Shown here: positions 5,138 to 5,869 of the stretch, in pieces | How the letters are laid out: each line of letters begins with the position of its first letter | Numbering within the stretch: position 1 is the first letter of the stretch | NCBI GenBank assembly: GCA_945860425.1 | Contig: CAMAQU010000115.1 | Location: forward strand, 1-5,869 | Source of the DNA: Sphingomonas paucimobilis | GTDB taxonomy: Bacteria > Pseudomonadota > Alphaproteobacteria > Sphingomonadales > Sphingomonadaceae | Direction of reading: 5' to 3' | DNA: 5,869 bases | Program-made: the position numbers and the translations under genes | Notes under the pieces: model-generated | Seen by the model: only the letters and a program-made list of their open reading frames with translations | What the model was told of the DNA's origin: nothing | Database searches by the model: none

Positions 5138-5869
5138 ATGACACATTCCTATGACGCAGAATTGAAACTCTTCATCAACGGCAGCTGGCGGACGGGCGAA
5201 GGGCGTGACGAACACGCCGTTGTGAACCCGGCAACGGGGGCGGCGATTGCGGGCTTGCCGCTTGCGACCCCGGCCGATTTGGAGGAGGCGCTGACGGCGT
5301 CTGCCCAAGGCTTTGCCATTTGGAGCAAAACCGATGTGGAGGCGCGTGGGGCGATTCTCCGCAAGGCGGCCAGCCTGATCCGCGACCGGGCAGAGCATAT
5401 CGCAATTTTGCTGACGACCGAACAGGGCAAGCCGCTCGCTGAAGCGCGAGGCGAAGTCGCCTCCTCAGCGGCCTTGTTTGACTATTATGCCGAAGAGGCA
5501 AAGCGCGCTTATGGCCGCGTGCTGGTGCGCCCGACGGGCCAAAGGTCGATGGTGATCAAACAGCCCGTTGGGCCGACGGCGACCTTCACACCTTGGAATT
5601 TCCCGGTCTATCTCATGGCTAAAAAGCTGTCAGCCGCGCTTGCGGCGGGATGTTCGGTCATTGCCAAGCCGCCGGAAGAAACGCCGGGCTGCACCTCTGC
5701 CCTGATGCGCTGCGTGATTGATGCGGGCGTGCCCGCCAATGTCGCCCAGCTTGTCTACGGCGTGCCAGATATGGTCAGCCGCCACCTGATTGCCTCCCCC
5801 ATTATTCGCAAGATCAGCTTCACGGGCTCTATTCCGGTCGGCAAGCATCTCATGCGGCTGGCCGCCGAT
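5138..5869 (+). CDS. Aldehyde dehydrogenase, succinate-semialdehyde dehydrogenase type (3' end outside window)
   Basis: The first 244 codons of an NAD(P)-dependent aldehyde dehydrogenase, which would oxidise an aldehyde to its carboxylate; family members are about 450-500 residues, so roughly half is missing, including the catalytic Cys and general-base Glu. Seen: LFINGSWRTG (11-20), NPATGAAIAGLP (30-41), TTEQGKPLAEARGEV (93-107), the oxyanion-hole asparagine N154 in FTPWNFP, the cofactor lysine K177 in IAKPPEETP, and the Rossmann loop SFTGSIPVGK (227-236). E180 aligns with the glutamate that favours NAD+ in ALDH2, whereas E. coli GabD has another residue there; NAD+ preference is thus an inference. 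The TEQGKPLAEA and PWNFP context resembles succinate-semialdehyde dehydrogenases, but substrate is not certain. ATG 5138 is taken as the start; an in-frame ATG at 5132 is an equally possible start, as no clear Shine-Dalgarno sequence separates them. Confidence 0.93.
   Translation, partial: MTHSYDAELKLFINGSWRTGEGRDEHAVVNPATGAAIAGLPLATPADLEEALTASAQGFAIWSKTDVEARGAILRKAASLIRDRAEHIAILLTTEQGKPLAEARGEVASSAALFDYYAEEAKRAYGRVLVRPTGQRSMVIKQPVGPTATFTPWNFPVYLMAKKLSAALAAGCSVIAKPPEETPGCTSALMRCVIDAGVPANVAQLVYGVPDMVSRHLIASPIIRKISFTGSIPVGKHLMRLAAD

Noticed and set aside
5114..5501. Several overlapping minus-strand frames opposite the start of the aldehyde dehydrogenase gene
   Set aside because: The plus strand reads as an unbroken aldehyde dehydrogenase from 5138 to the edge with conserved motifs, so the minus-strand frames are shadows.

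Overview
The window looks like chromosome of an alphaproteobacterium, most likely a carotenoid-producing sphingomonad (inference from a GC-rich sequence with GC-biased codon use, and the style of the CrtB and IspG proteins; no rRNA or other marker gene is present). It is densely coded: eight protein genes, two of them cut by the window edges, with no RNA gene, mobile element, CRISPR array or long non-coding stretch. I do not see a convincing new biological system; the content is metabolic, with several small structural points worth checking.

Left block (+ strand, 2-2115): the 3' half of a phytoene synthase gene (crtB), then ispG, which makes HMBPP in the MEP isoprenoid pathway, then a GNAT acetyltransferase related to spermidine/spermine and thialysine acetyltransferases. 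crtB and ispG are 54 nt apart; ispG and the GNAT gene overlap in a GTGA. The block therefore puts a precursor-supply gene beside the first committed carotenoid gene.

Middle block (- strand, 4415 down to 2116): SMP-30/gluconolactonase-like protein, then a VIT1/CCC1-type metal transporter, then a glutathione S-transferase. Junctions of 3 nt and a 1-nt TGATG overlap indicate one co-transcribed, translationally coupled unit. It meets the GNAT gene tail to tail with no spacer, the two stop codons lying inside a 10-bp palindrome.

Right block (+ strand, 4518 to the edge): a 2-oxoglutarate/Fe(II)-oxygenase-like protein and, 20 nt further on, the first 244 codons of an NAD(P)-dependent aldehyde dehydrogenase of the succinate-semialdehyde dehydrogenase type. 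The middle and right blocks diverge from a roughly 100-nt intergenic region (4416-4517) with an 8-bp inverted repeat, one arm in front of each gene. The lactonase-like protein, GST, oxygenase and aldehyde dehydrogenase suggest small-molecule oxidation or detoxification, but nothing here fixes a substrate or a shared pathway.
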